DNA from: Candidatus Zixiibacteriota bacterium
GTDB taxonomy: Bacteria; Zixibacteria; MSB-5A5; WJJR01
Assembly: GCA_016235085.1 (NCBI GenBank)
Contig: JACRMA010000030.1
Location: forward strand, 1-40,077
DNA length: 40,077 nucleotides
Reading direction: 5' to 3'
The notes beneath the pieces are model-generated. The model searched no databases. It was not told the origin of the DNA and was given only the letters and a program-made list of their open reading frames with translations. Position 1 is the stretch's first letter; every line of letters starts with the position of its first letter. Below are positions 1 to 10,500 of this stretch, piece after piece. A program made the translations under genes and the position numbers.

Positions 1-84
1 CCCGTAGCACCAACAACCAGAATCGTGTCCGCCAAATTCCCCGTCCCGTCTTCTGCTGGTTCACACACTCCGGTTCAATAAAAT

Positions 85-114
85 CCGCCCCGCCCGCCGA
101 GGCGGACGGGGCGG
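85..114 (-). terminator. Likely intrinsic terminator of citrate synthase
   Basis: CCGCCCCGCCCGCC-GA-GGCGGACGGGGCGG inverted repeat (one mismatch), followed on the minus strand by ATTTTATT; lies downstream of the citrate synthase stop. Confidence 0.6.
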
Positions 115-167
115 TTCCATTTCCCCCCAATCGGCGTGGCGCGCACGCCACGCAATTCTGCGCCCTA

Positions 168-1460
168 TTAGGCAGGAACCGGGGCCGACTGCAAGGTCTT
201 TTTCAGCCAGTCGGTCGTCGACGATTTCGGGCGAACGATCGGGTAACCCATTGCCCGGGCGATCACCGCCTGCGAGCAAATACCCAGCGCCCGCGAAACG
301 GAGAACAGCACCGTGTAGTAGGAGAACTCGGTCAGTCCGTACTTATAGAGCAGCGCACCGGAGCCGGCATCGACATTAGGCCACGGATCCTTGATCTTCT
401 GCACCTGCTTCAGAACATTTGGCACCACATCGAACACCTTCGCCACGATCTGGAATGCCTCGTCCTTGGCACAATACTTCTTGCCGAATTCGAGGAACGC
501 ATCAAAGCGCGGGTCGGTGATACGCAGCACTGCGTGGCCATACCCCGGCACCACTTTGCCCGACTGCAGCGTTTCCCACGCGTACTTCTCAAGCTGCTCG
601 TTGGTCGGCACACCGTTGAATTTCTTGCGGGTCTCCAGCACCCACGCCAGACATTCCTGGTTGGCCAGCCCGTGGAGCGGGCCCGCCAGACCGTTCAGCC
701 CCGCCGACAATGCGTAATACAGATCGGAGAGCGCCGAATTGACTGTGGCCGAGGAGAACGCCGAAACGTTGCCGGACTCGTGATCCGAATGCAGCACGAG
801 GTACAGTCGCATCAGACGGGCAAAATCACCGGACGGATCGGGAATGCCCAGCATGTGGACATAATCCGCCGACCAATCCAGATTCGTGTCGCTGTTGATG
901 CGCGGGCCCTTTTCAAAGCGCATCCGGTACACGCCGGCCGCTATCGCCGGAAGGACGGCGATGATGTTGAGCGCATCTTCGAGCGTGGCAACCCAGTAAT
1001 CGTCCTTCTTCATCCCCTCGTCGTACCGCTTGCGGAATGCCGACTCGCGCTCCATGCACAGAATCGCAGTGTCAAACATGCACATCGGGTGGGAATCCTT
1101 GGGCATCGCTTCCAGCACTTTCCAAACATAGTCCGGTACCTTGGCGCGCTTCTTCAGGTCCATTTGCAGAGAATGCAGCGAACCCTCGTCCGGCATCGAC
1201 CCGGTGCAAAGCAGCCAGAAGATTTCTTCGGGCAGACGGTCGGTGAGATCCTTGACCGGGATACCGCGAATAATGAGACCCTTGTCCGGTTCCACCGATG
1301 AGGTGTAGCACACGGCGCCACGGACTCCCCGCATCCCGCCATACACCTGGGATAGGGTAACTTTCCCTACCACGTCTTCCCCGTGGGCTTTGAGGAATTC
1401 TTTTACGTCATCCCGTAAAGCCGGGATTTGTTTTGCCATTGTCTCCTGCAGTGTCGCCAT
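168..1460 (-). CDS. gltA: Citrate synthase
   Basis: Translation from MATLQETMAKQIPALRDDVKEF; motifs GLAGPLHGLANQECLAWV, VPGYGHAVLRITDPRF and SRALGICSQAVIARAMGYPIVRPKS typical of citrate synthase; ORF extends to 1619 but the internal ATG at 1460 fits best. Confidence 0.93.
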   Translation of the reverse strand: MATLQETMAKQIPALRDDVKEFLKAHGEDVVGKVTLSQVYGGMRGVRGAVCYTSSVEPDKGLIIRGIPVKDLTDRLPEEIFWLLCTGSMPDEGSLHSLQMDLKKRAKVPDYVWKVLEAMPKDSHPMCMFDTAILCMERESAFRKRYDEGMKKDDYWVATLEDALNIIAVLPAIAAGVYRMRFEKGPRINSDTNLDWSADYVHMLGIPDPSGDFARLMRLYLVLHSDHESGNVSAFSSATVNSALSDLYYALSAGLNGLAGPLHGLANQECLAWVLETRKKFNGVPTNEQLEKYAWETLQSGKVVPGYGHAVLRITDPRFDAFLEFGKKYCAKDEAFQIVAKVFDVVPNVLKQVQKIKDPWPNVDAGSGALLYKYGLTEFSYYTVLFSVSRALGICSQAVIARAMGYPIVRPKSSTTDWLKKTLQSAPVPA

Positions 1461-1821
1461 GGCGATTCTCCTTGTCCTCTCCCGCCCCATCCGGTGCGGG
1501 GAAAGAGTTATAGTACAGTCAGGCACTCGTTTTCGGCGCTCGGATTTTCCAACTTGAACTTCAGGTTCACGACCTATTACTCTACGTTTCGGCATCCTGA
1601 TTCGTGAATTAATTAACAATACTTGGTACCCTTCTCATTGCTTGGAATCAAGCCGATTCTGTCAATCTTACCCATAAAGCTGACAAAATGCCCATGGCGC
1701 CCAAAGCGATTTTGCCACCGGTGGCTTTTATCTGACCGGCGTACGTATTACCTTGCGGATGTCTACCCGTTGAATACCCCATGCAGAGGTGTTTGAATCG
1801 GTGGATGAAGGGGAATTGGCC

Positions 1822-4140
1822 ATGATCAAACGAGAAGAAGCACTCGAATACCATCGTCGTGCACGGCGTGGCAAGATCCAGGTCACACCCACAAAACCTT
1901 GTATGACGCAACTCGACCTGTCGCTGGCGTACACGCCCGGTGTGGCCGAGCCGTGCCGCGAGATCGAAAAAGATCCCGAGGCCGCATTCATGTACACCGC
2001 CAAGGGCAACCTGGTCGCGGTCATCTCCAACGGAACCGCGGTCCTCGGATTGGGACACATAGGCGCGCTCGCCGGGAAACCGGTCATGGAAGGCAAGGGC
2101 GTACTGTTCAAACGGTTCGCCGATATCGATGTGTTCGACATCGAGGTCGATGAGCTTGACCCGGAGAAACTCGTCCAGATCGTCAAGTCGCTGGAGCCGA
2201 CCTTCGGTGGAATCAACCTCGAAGACATCAAGGCCCCGGAGTGCTTCTACGTTGTGGAAAAACTCAAAGAAATCATGAAGATCCCGGTCTTCCACGATGA
2301 CCAGCACGGCACCGCGATCATTTCCGGCGCCGCCCTGCTCAATGGCTGCGAAATCGTGGGCAAGAATCTCGACAAGGTCAAAGTTGTCTTCAACGGCGCG
2401 GGAGCCGCCGGCATCGCCTGCGCGAACCACTATGTGCGTCTGGGCGTCAAACTGGAGAACATCATACTCTGCGACACCAAAGGCGTGGTCTACAAAGGAC
2501 GCACCGACGGAATGAATCCGTACAAGGCCAAATTCGCCTCGGCCACGACGGCGCGGACGCTCCAGCAGGCTATGGAAGGTGCCGATGTCTTTTGCGGCTG
2601 CTCGGTTGCCAACACGGTGACCAAGGACATGGTACGCGGGATGGCGAAAAATCCCATCGTGTTCGCCATGGCCAATCCCGATCCGGAAATCACCTACCCC
2701 GATGCCAAGTCGGCGCGCAACGACGTGATCATGGCAACGGGACGGTCAGACTATCCCAATCAAGTCAATAACGTCCTCGGATTTCCCTTCATCTTCCGAG
2801 GGGCTCTCGACGTGCGCGCCCGTGCCATCAATGATGAGATGAAGATTGCGGCGACGCACGCTCTCGCATCGCTGGCGAAGCAGCCTGTGCCGGAGTCGGT
2901 GCAGGCGGCCTACGGCGGCGCCGAATTCACCTTCGGGCCCGACTACATCATTCCCAAACCCTTCGACCATCGGGTGCTCCTCTGGGAAGCCAAAGCCGTG
3001 GCCAAAGCCGCCATGGATACCGGCGTCGCTGGAGTACCAATCGATCTCGACAAGTACACGGAGCAATTGGAAGCGCGTCTGGGACGTTCGCGTGCGGTCA
3101 TGCGTGACGTTATCAATCGCGCCCGCCGCGAACCCAAGCGGATCGTCTTCCCCGAGGGACACGCAGCGAAGATCCTCTATGCCACGCGCACCATCCGTGA
3201 CGAGAAGATCGGCGATCCCATTCTCATCGGCGATCCCGAACGGATCAAAGCCCGCGCGGCCGACCTCAATGTCGACATCGAGGGGCTGGAGATCGTCAAT
3301 CCTGCCACATCGGAGTGGACCGAATCCTTCGTCGATGAGTTCTATCAGTTGCGCTGCCGCAAAGGCTGCACCTTACGTGATGCCCGCCGCGCGGTGGAGG
3401 ACAACCATTACTTCGGACTGATGATGGTGCGCACCGGCAAAGCCCATGGGCTGGTTGCCGGCGCCACGATGCATTACCCCGAAGTCCTGCGTCCGGCACT
3501 GGAGGTCTTTCCCAAATCCGACCACAACGAGAGAGTGGCCGGGATGAACATGCTCATCCTGGAAAACGACATCCTCTTCTTCGCCGACACAACGGTCAAC
3601 ATCGATCCCACAGCGGAGGACCTGGCCGACATCACCCTGACTTGCGCCGCCAACGTGCGCAAATTCGGCATGGAGCCCAAAGTGGCGCTGCTGTCGTTCT
3701 CCAACTTTGGCTCGGTCCGTCATCCCAGTACCGACAAGGTCCGGCGGGCGGTGGAGATCATTAAGGGACGCAACCCCGCTTTGATCGTCGACGGCGAGAT
3801 GCAGGCGGATACCGCGGTGACTCCGGCCATCCTGAATGAGACCTACCCCTTCTCGAAACTCAAGGAGCGGGCGAATCTGCTGATCTTCCCCGACCTGCAG
3901 TCCGGCAACATCGCCTACAAATTGGTCCAGCGGCTCGGCAATGCCGAGATCATCGGGCCACTTTTGGTGGGAATGGAGCGTCCGGTGCAAGTTTTACAGG
4001 TCGGATCGTACACAGTGCGAGATATTGTCCATCTGGCCGCTGTGACCGTGGTGGAGGCTCAGGGACGGGTTCAAAGAGAGTTGTTCATTACCAAAGAGCG
4101 TATTTCCGAACCCGACATCCACGAGGCGATCAAGAGCTAA
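1822..4140 (+). CDS. maeB: NADP-dependent malic enzyme with C-terminal phosphotransacetylase domain (MaeB type)
   Basis: N-terminal malic enzyme ([42 protein letters not shown]) fused to a PTA-like domain ([37 protein letters not shown]); start at [13 protein letters not shown]. Confidence 0.93.
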   Translation: MIKREEALEYHRRARRGKIQVTPTKPCMTQLDLSLAYTPGVAEPCREIEKDPEAAFMYTAKGNLVAVISNGTAVLGLGHIGALAGKPVMEGKGVLFKRFADIDVFDIEVDELDPEKLVQIVKSLEPTFGGINLEDIKAPECFYVVEKLKEIMKIPVFHDDQHGTAIISGAALLNGCEIVGKNLDKVKVVFNGAGAAGIACANHYVRLGVKLENIILCDTKGVVYKGRTDGMNPYKAKFASATTARTLQQAMEGADVFCGCSVANTVTKDMVRGMAKNPIVFAMANPDPEITYPDAKSARNDVIMATGRSDYPNQVNNVLGFPFIFRGALDVRARAINDEMKIAATHALASLAKQPVPESVQAAYGGAEFTFGPDYIIPKPFDHRVLLWEAKAVAKAAMDTGVAGVPIDLDKYTEQLEARLGRSRAVMRDVINRARREPKRIVFPEGHAAKILYATRTIRDEKIGDPILIGDPERIKARAADLNVDIEGLEIVNPATSEWTESFVDEFYQLRCRKGCTLRDARRAVEDNHYFGLMMVRTGKAHGLVAGATMHYPEVLRPALEVFPKSDHNERVAGMNMLILENDILFFADTTVNIDPTAEDLADITLTCAANVRKFGMEPKVALLSFSNFGSVRHPSTDKVRRAVEIIKGRNPALIVDGEMQADTAVTPAILNETYPFSKLKERANLLIFPDLQSGNIAYKLVQRLGNAEIIGPLLVGMERPVQVLQVGSYTVRDIVHLAAVTVVEAQGRVQRELFITKERISEPDIHEAIKS

Positions 4141-4172
4141 CGCGCTGTTATTCAATGTGTAACGGCAAGAAT

Positions 4173-4200
4173 GGGCGCCCAGTTCCGGGCGCCCTTTTTT
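4173..4200 (+). terminator. Intrinsic terminator after maeB
   Basis: GGGCGCCC-AGTTCC-GGGCGCCC followed by TTTTTT. Confidence 0.9.
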
Positions 4201-5032
4201 GCCCCTGGCATGGTCAACTTGTCATAATACCGTCGAGCTAGGCTGCGCAGTGGGTGCGTAATGCCACTGCGCACTTAAGTCCTTGTGTCACAACATTAAA
4301 AACAGGCGTGCGCAATAAGGCTGCGCAGTCACTACGCACTTTGAGCCTCCGAAACCGTGTGCCAGCTCAAGGCGTTTTTCGTGTAAGTCATTGGCAATCA
4401 ACAAAACGACCTTCAAAATTGCCCTCCAACTTCACGTGGCACGATTGTTGTTATGCATTGTTGCGGCGAGAAATTCCGCGGGTTCCGTCGCGAGACGAAT
4501 CGGGGGATGCGGATCGCCAAAAGCCCCGCCGCCGGATGATGAGATGGAGGGCATCGAATTCACCCCGGCGGTCGGGGCTCATTTTTCGCTCCAACTTGAA
4601 GCAGCAATAACCCGCCAATTCCCCGGCGTGGTTGACAGGTCCTCCTTGACCATCAATCACGAGGGAATAAGTTACCATCCTGACGTGTAGTGCATATGAC
4701 TCCGCCGGCTTGGGGGTGGACAGATTCACGGCGCGAGTCAATCGTTGATCGGCTAATGTTCAGGCAGTTTCGAGTCGTTGGATTCCGCAGACCAAGCTGG
4801 ATTATTGCGAATGTCGGCGTGGTGTTCGTCAGCCGTGATCAGGACCAAGGCGACCGGTACGTTGTCCGCATCCCCGATTTCGACAAAGGCTCACCATTCG
4901 CCTGCAGTATCGCCCTGATAAAAGAGGTGGGCGTCCTCTGGGCTGCGCCCAAGCGATACCGCTCAGCGATCAACCGGACAGCCACCCGACAGCAACAGCC
5001 CTCGCCGCGACCTCTGTCTTGCACGTCAGCAA

Positions 5033-6565
5033 TTAGGGTCGGAAGCTCGATGTGATCTGAATCCGCTTGCGCACCGAGCGGCTGATGTCGGCGCCGGTAC
5101 GGTCCCTACCTTCAAAATCGATGATTAGCCAGTAGTCGCCGGGACGGACACGGTGGGAAATCTGGAATGACGACTCGAAGATCGCCCGATCGCTTTCCGG
5201 TTGATCCACCCGGGCATAGAGCAGATCGAGAATCGGTCTGCTGGATTGCGACTGCTGCTGCAGTTTGCGTAGGTCCCCAGTCAAGTCGGCGCCCGCCCAG
5301 CGGAAAAGCGGCGCCCCCAGACTATCGGCGGAGACCACCGGTTTGCTGACCCGGACCTCTCCTTTGGCCCCAACGCGCACCCGCTCGAGATAGACCCTGG
5401 TCGTGTAAGCCCACTTCTCTCCCGGCGGCAGATACATCTCGACATACGGCGCGATCGTGTCGCCTTTGACAAAGCCGGGGAACGCCGTCCCCTGGAGTTC
5501 GCGATCCTCGCGATGCACTCGCGGCGCAATTCCCGGTCCCCTGGGACCATGCTTGTAGACCAGAAGAATGTCGCTGGTGCCATCGCCGGCAAATGGCGAC
5601 GGCAGGATCAGAGTCTTTTCGCCTCCGCCGGAATTGTTGTGCCCGCCCGCGATCGACACTTCCAGCGTGTACCGCCCGGCCCGAAGCCCCGTGACCTCAA
5701 AATAGAACGGAATACTCAGACTGCGGCGATTGGCGGTCACTCCGAGCACCAGCCCGGCCAGCCCCAGTTCACGAGTCTGCCGGCGCGTGTCCAGCAGCCG
5801 TTCGCGCTCGCTGGGACTATCGCCCAGAAGATTCAAGGTGGCATCGAGCTCATCGCCCGCGAGCGTCGCTCCGGTCAGGTCGTCACCCCACACGGCGGCG
5901 GTCACCCAAACGTCGAATGTCCCGTCGCGGTTCGGAAACGACACGGCCTCGATCGCCGGATAGATCGGTTTGGCCGGCTCTGGTTGATCGGCCAGAAGCG
6001 GCAGTGTCACGCTGGGCCAGGTGTGAGTCGATTCGGCCACCGCGGCCAAACCTGTATCCTGGGTATCCCACCAGTAGAAGAACGCAAGTGTGGTGTCGCC
6101 CCCGCCACCGGGAGCACGAACATTGTAATCGGTCACCCACCACGCCGACGGAGGCCCAAACCGAATGAAGTAACTCCAGCGCACATCACCTTGGGGTCTC
6201 CACACCTCCCCCACGCAATGCGCGCTGTCATGCGCCCACGTCAGTCCGGCCATCGCGCGACTCCACTCAGTCGAATGCCGTTCAATGTATCGATCCGCAC
6301 GCGCCCGAAAGGTGTCCCGCGTGATGGCAGCATTGAAATCATAATCCCAGTAGGCCGAATCCAGAATCAGGATGATCGCCGACTCGGTCGCAAAGCGCGT
6401 GCTGTCGCCCGCCGTCAGTCCGGATGGAAGTGGCCGGAAACCGGACTCCATCGGCGTGACCTTTGTCGTCACACACGATTGGGAGACCAGACCGCAAAGC
6501 GCTGTCAGCAGTAACGCCGGCACAATGGCGGCAACTTGCCCTGCCACACCAGAACGCACGCTCAT
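5033..6565 (-). CDS. Secreted lipoprotein, GWxTD-like architecture
   Basis: 510 aa ORF with N-terminal hydrophobic segment and lipobox-like LVSQSC; beta-rich C-terminal half ending in a bacterial-type GDYWLIIDFEGRDRTG segment; family uncertain. Confidence 0.6.
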   Translation of the reverse strand: MSVRSGVAGQVAAIVPALLLTALCGLVSQSCVTTKVTPMESGFRPLPSGLTAGDSTRFATESAIILILDSAYWDYDFNAAITRDTFRARADRYIERHSTEWSRAMAGLTWAHDSAHCVGEVWRPQGDVRWSYFIRFGPPSAWWVTDYNVRAPGGGGDTTLAFFYWWDTQDTGLAAVAESTHTWPSVTLPLLADQPEPAKPIYPAIEAVSFPNRDGTFDVWVTAAVWGDDLTGATLAGDELDATLNLLGDSPSERERLLDTRRQTRELGLAGLVLGVTANRRSLSIPFYFEVTGLRAGRYTLEVSIAGGHNNSGGGEKTLILPSPFAGDGTSDILLVYKHGPRGPGIAPRVHREDRELQGTAFPGFVKGDTIAPYVEMYLPPGEKWAYTTRVYLERVRVGAKGEVRVSKPVVSADSLGAPLFRWAGADLTGDLRKLQQQSQSSRPILDLLYARVDQPESDRAIFESSFQISHRVRPGDYWLIIDFEGRDRTGADISRSVRKRIQITSSFRP

Positions 6566-6665
6566 GGGAACCCTCCCGGTTACAAGACCAATACACGCGT
6601 GCCCACTGTTCTATTCCCGAACCCTGGAGGATGATCAGCTTCCCTTGCGCAGGACTTCACGCCAC

Positions 6666-6747
6666 GCCTGGTGCCCTGCATCTCTGGGGATTGTTGAAAA
6701 ACCGGCTTCGATCGATTCGAAGGCCTGATCATTCGGGTGCCACGGAC
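6666..6747 (+). repeat. Dispersed intergenic repeat block 1, copy 1
   Basis: 82 bp GCCTGGTGCCCTGCATCTCTGGGGA...GGTGCCACGGAC, repeated at 8851-8932 with a few substitutions. Confidence 0.85.
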
Positions 6748-6825
6748 AAGAAAGACCGAGCGGCTCTTCTGCTCAGTTTTCCTTGTAGTGCCCTTCTTCT
6801 GTGCGTGGAAAGGTGACAAGAACAA

Positions 6826-6967
6826 GCCTGGTGCCCCGCAGCTCTACTGCGGGAAGATTCACATTCACGGACATAATTCCGGTGCCGATCAATTCCAAAT
6901 CTTCTCTTGGCATTGATGCCGGATTTCGCCGTCAAGCCACCCGCAGCAGAGCTGCGTAGCACCAGGC
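6826..6967 (+). repeat. MITE-like element (block 2, complete copy)
   Basis: 142 bp bounded by 28-bp terminal inverted repeats GCCTGGTGCCCCGCAGCTCTACTGCGGG / CCCGCAGCAGAGCTGCGTAGCACCAGGC (3 mismatches); 126 bp repeated at 8605-8730. Confidence 0.75.
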
Positions 6968-7150
6968 GGTCCAAGAGTGGTCGGACGCTCAATGGACACC
7001 GCTCGGGTGGGATCGACGAGCGCCCCTCTTGGTCGTACATCCGGTCCAACGTCCGTGACAGCGGTCGCAGGGGATGATCCGCCGGTATCCGATCCTCCGG
7101 CGACGGATACCGGAACATGTATCCTTGATACTTCTCGTGACCGCGCATGG
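6968..7150 (-). pseudogene. Relic of a transposase N-terminus (IS1182/IS5-like)
   Basis: Minus-strand translation MRGHEKYQGYMFRYPSPEDRIPADHPLRPLSRTLDRMYDQEGRSSIPPER...LSVR resembles transposase N-termini, with internal deletions and no downstream catalytic domain. Confidence 0.7.
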
Positions 7151-7381
7151 CGCCCTCCTTCGTGCGATGAGGGCACAAAGACTAATTCAATCACTTACGG
7201 CAAGAGTTTGTCAGCAACGTGCTAGAATCGGCCCGCCACCGTATCGCGATGGCCCGCGTCAACCGTCGGCGCATCGACCATCCTGGTTAGTCCGTCGCGA
7301 AACATACATAAGTCCAGCTACGCCGCGGGGCGCCATATCGGCACGCTCACCGGTGACCAGCGCTCCGATAGAGGATGAGGA

Positions 7382-8527
7382 TCACTCAGTCCAATCAACA
7401 TTGCCAGACGAATATATCTCCCCCGTCTCTTCGCCCATCTGAACGCTCAATTCCGGGAGCACGAACCACCTGCCACTCTTGGCCTCCACTGCGATCAGGT
7501 CGAATGCACCAATGGGTTCCCGCTTTCGCACCACGGTCACAAGCAACCACCTGCCGTCGGGGGACCAGCATAGGCTCCAAGGGTCATAAGGTTCGAGATG
7601 TGCAAGCGGAACAAACTCGCCAAAGTCGGGCGCGTGGCTGATCACTACCCCGCTTGGCCGAGTAAAGGGCGGGCCCCACGCCACGGCAGCAAGAAATTGT
7701 CCATCGCGCGAGAACGAGGGTTCGAATAGCCGGGAAAATCCTGCGGGATGACGGGGTTTCCGCCACTCACCTCCAGAGCGCTCTCCAATCGTGACGTCGG
7801 TGTCATTTGAGAATGCCAAGAATCTCTCATCGGAGGACACAGCAAAACCCCGGATTCGATCACTGTCGTATGGGAACAAGACTGAATCTCCCACCGATGA
7901 ATCCAGGACCATCACCTTCAACTGCTCTTCCTTGCCGTAATACTTGCGAATTGAATAAATATCGTTGCTAAGTCTGCCCACGCTGAAGTACTCGTCGTAC
8001 GAACTCTGACCGTGGATTGGCACGTACTTAATTCTTATAGTGCTGTGAGATGCGGTCAAGGTCTCAGGGACTTCCTGGTCAGGCTCGGACCTCCACTTCG
8101 ACACTAAACGGCATTGTTCATTTGTGCAGTCGAATCGAAACACGCCATCTCCTCTAAGGGACCCAAAAATAACTCCCTTGCCATCACGCGTCCACTTTGC
8201 CCCAAGGTAACCGTCAGGCTCCAAGCTGTCAGGCACGGACTTAACTGAGACCTTCAGAGACGGAATATCGACGATGCAGAGCCTCGGCTGACCATGCCAT
8301 GGGAACGAGCAAAATACGACTCTACCTCGTGCTTCATTCCGCCACGTCGTCAGCAATCCCTGGTCACCATGAACAACACCGGGGCAACTGCCCGCGAGGA
8401 TAATGAGGACCGCTGCAACTCGTGCAATGCTTCCCCTTCTAGAAGCAACTGGGTGCCTTCGGAACCACTCGGTCAAATGGAACGCCGCGCCCACACTCTC
8501 TATGAATCTTGGCGGATATCTCGACAT
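7382..8527 (-). CDS. WD40-like/PD40 (TolB-type) beta-propeller protein, probably exported
   Basis: N-terminal hydrophobic signal; repeated GAKWTRDGKGVIFGS, SSDERFLAFSN, SFSRDGQFLAAVAW, CWSPDGRWLLVT motifs. Confidence 0.75.
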   Translation of the reverse strand: MSRYPPRFIESVGAAFHLTEWFRRHPVASRRGSIARVAAVLIILAGSCPGVVHGDQGLLTTWRNEARGRVVFCSFPWHGQPRLCIVDIPSLKVSVKSVPDSLEPDGYLGAKWTRDGKGVIFGSLRGDGVFRFDCTNEQCRLVSKWRSEPDQEVPETLTASHSTIRIKYVPIHGQSSYDEYFSVGRLSNDIYSIRKYYGKEEQLKVMVLDSSVGDSVLFPYDSDRIRGFAVSSDERFLAFSNDTDVTIGERSGGEWRKPRHPAGFSRLFEPSFSRDGQFLAAVAWGPPFTRPSGVVISHAPDFGEFVPLAHLEPYDPWSLCWSPDGRWLLVTVVRKREPIGAFDLIAVEAKSGRWFVLPELSVQMGEETGEIYSSGNVDWTE

Positions 8528-8604
8528 AGCTTCGCCCTCAAGTCAACGACCATTACAATCAGCCATCTGGGGTTTCCAAGCGCCTATCCATACCTCGCAT
8601 CAAT

Positions 8605-8730
8605 GCCTGGTTCCCCGCAGCTCTGCTGCGGGAAGATTCACATTCACGGACATAATTCCGGTGCCGATCAATTCCAAATCTTCTCTTGGCATTGATGCCG
8701 GATTTTGCCGTCAAGCCACCCGCAGCAGAG
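8605..8730 (+). repeat. Second copy of block 2, lacking the right terminal inverted repeat
   Basis: 126 bp aligned to 6826-6951 with 3 substitutions by eye. Confidence 0.88.
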
Positions 8731-8850
8731 CCTGGTGCCCTGCCCGCCGAGGCGGGCTGCAGGAAGATTCGAATTCACGAACAGGCACGCTGAGACGTTA
8801 TACATCCGACGGTTTGAATCCAAAGCAATTCGTGCCTGCCGCTCGGATCC

Positions 8851-8932
8851 GCCTGGTACCCTGCATCTCTGGGGACTGTTGAAAAACCAGCATCGATCAA
8901 CTCGAAGGCCTGATCATTCGGGTGCCACGGAC
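8851..8932 (+). repeat. Dispersed intergenic repeat block 1, copy 2
   Basis: 82 bp aligned to 6666-6747. Confidence 0.85.
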
Positions 8933-9022
8933 TTCGAGACGCCCCGGTGCTGCGGGGCACTAGCGCAGAGGGATTGGCTAATACATGGGAGCTTCCTTTC
9001 CGATTTCAAATGAACTCCTTTG

Positions 9023-10096
9023 TCAGGGCCTCGGCCCGATATCGAGACCTCCGTCGATGCGTAAACCCATCGGAGGAAGCGTGGTAGTCTGGTAGGTCAT
9101 GTCCACTACGTTAAGGATGCGTAGCGGCTGGAGGGAGTGGCCGTCGGCTCGGCCTGACAGTACGGCATGCCTGTTGTCCGGCAAAAAACGCACCTGTGAT
9201 TCGCGGGCAAGAATGTCCGTGAACCGCCGGATAAGGGTCAGGTGGTCAAGATCAATGACACTCAGAGATTGTTCAATCCCCAGCATTTCCGGTGGGTCGG
9301 TGACCACGGCCACGGAGCCGTCGTCGCTGATCCCGGCCTCTCCATAGGGCAGAGCCAGGCGATACTCGTAGAGGGTTTCGCCGGTGACCACGTCGCCAAT
9401 CACAAACCAGGAGTAGTGGACACTCCCGTTGAGACCGATGACCAGTACCCTCCGCCCGTCCGGATGCAGGCGAGTATACTGTGGAAGCAGTGCTAGTCCA
9501 TTGGATAGACGCGGCTTATACCGCCCGGAGGATTCTCCGGTGGAAGCATCGAGTATCGCCACAACTGAGTCTTTAGTCGAAGCGACGAGGCTGCCCGTCG
9601 ACGGCCCAAACATGCCTGAAGAAGCGCCGACAAGATGCCTGATCACGGTCCCGTCCTCGGGTCGTACAACGTCGGCGCCGCAGAGCAACTCCTTCCCGTG
9701 CGAAAGGAACTGCAAATGCCCTCCGAGAGAATCGCGTCGCCACACTACTTGCTTGCTTTCGATGTCGATCTTCGAGAGCGCGGCGTAGCTGTATCTGTCT
9801 GCCCGATCGACGACGTAAAGAGACCTGCCATCGGGCGAAGCCGCCAGTATCTCCGGATACTGCTGTCGCACAATTGAGTCGAGGAGCACCAAGCTGTCGG
9901 CGTCGTAGATGAAGATCCGGTGACTGACGCCGCGATAGATGTTGTACTTGACGTCCTTTGGCTTAGTTGACTTCCCGCAGTCGATGACAACCAGGCAGGC
10001 TGTGGCCGCAACGAGGACAATAGCCCAACTGATGCGAAGGGCAGATTCAACTTTCCCCCACAGCGGGAACCGCGGACTGGCATTGCTCGTAGTCAT
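9023..10096 (-). CDS. Lipoprotein with YncE-like beta-propeller repeats
   Basis: Lipobox region LVVIDC followed by GKSTKPKD; repeats such as IFIYDADSLVLLDSIV, AASPDGRSLYVVDRAD and LHPDGRRVLVIG. Confidence 0.7.
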   Translation of the reverse strand: MTTSNASPRFPLWGKVESALRISWAIVLVAATACLVVIDCGKSTKPKDVKYNIYRGVSHRIFIYDADSLVLLDSIVRQQYPEILAASPDGRSLYVVDRADRYSYAALSKIDIESKQVVWRRDSLGGHLQFLSHGKELLCGADVVRPEDGTVIRHLVGASSGMFGPSTGSLVASTKDSVVAILDASTGESSGRYKPRLSNGLALLPQYTRLHPDGRRVLVIGLNGSVHYSWFVIGDVVTGETLYEYRLALPYGEAGISDDGSVAVVTDPPEMLGIEQSLSVIDLDHLTLIRRFTDILARESQVRFLPDNRHAVLSGRADGHSLQPLRILNVVDMTYQTTTLPPMGLRIDGGLDIGPRP

Positions 10097-10206
10097 TTGA
10101 CTCCTCGTTATGAGTTGAAGTCCCGACTTCCAGGAATCCGATCGTGAAGCGAGGCTGCCTGCAGCAGCAGGGCCTGTTGAAAGACCATCACCGCCGTGAA
10201 TTCGAG

Positions 10207-10280
10207 AGGCCGGACAGGAGCGTCCGGCCTACCAGATTGTAGCGATATCGGTAGGCCGGACACTCTTGTCCGGCCTTTTT
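10207..10280 (+). repeat. Large palindromic intergenic repeat, possible terminator
   Basis: 27-bp arms AGGCCGGACAGGAGCGTCCGGCCTACC / GGTAGGCCGGACACTCTTGTCCGGCCT (2 mismatches), each arm itself palindromic, followed by TTTT. Confidence 0.8.
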
Positions 10281-10500
10281 CAGCACACCCCGGATCTGCA
10301 GGCCACACACATACCAGCCCAATCACGCAAGGAAGCCTTTTCATCTGGACCCTCCCAGTCTACACATCCCTCTACACTTATGTGGCGCGTTCTATTCCCG
10401 GCCGCTTAACGCCGCAGGCCGCTTGCACGACTAATCCCCATGTGCCATCTTTATCATGAATCTCAGGCACCATACGAGCTTGAACAGGAGGTGTGCGGTG

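Noticed and set aside
534-1301. 255-aa plus-strand ORF
   Set aside because: Antisense to citrate synthase; typical GC-driven overlapping frame.
4245-4272. GCGCAGTGG-N10-CCACTGCGC inverted repeat and a loosely similar GCTGCGCAGT segment at about 4320
   Set aside because: Hairpin is real but a maeB terminator already lies just upstream and the second segment is too diverged to call a repeat family.
4690-5055. 121-aa plus-strand ORF in the 4.2-5.0 kb gap
   Set aside because: No convincing RBS or family motif; overlaps the end of the downstream minus gene; left uncalled.
5513-6514. 333-aa plus-strand ORF opposite the lipoprotein gene
   Set aside because: Antisense shadow ORF with Arg/Pro/His-rich composition and no recognisable motif; the minus-strand ORF has a signal peptide and normal composition.
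8403-8882. 159-aa plus-strand ORF
   Set aside because: Spans intergenic repeats and the antisense 5' end of the propeller gene; translation composed of repeat sequence.
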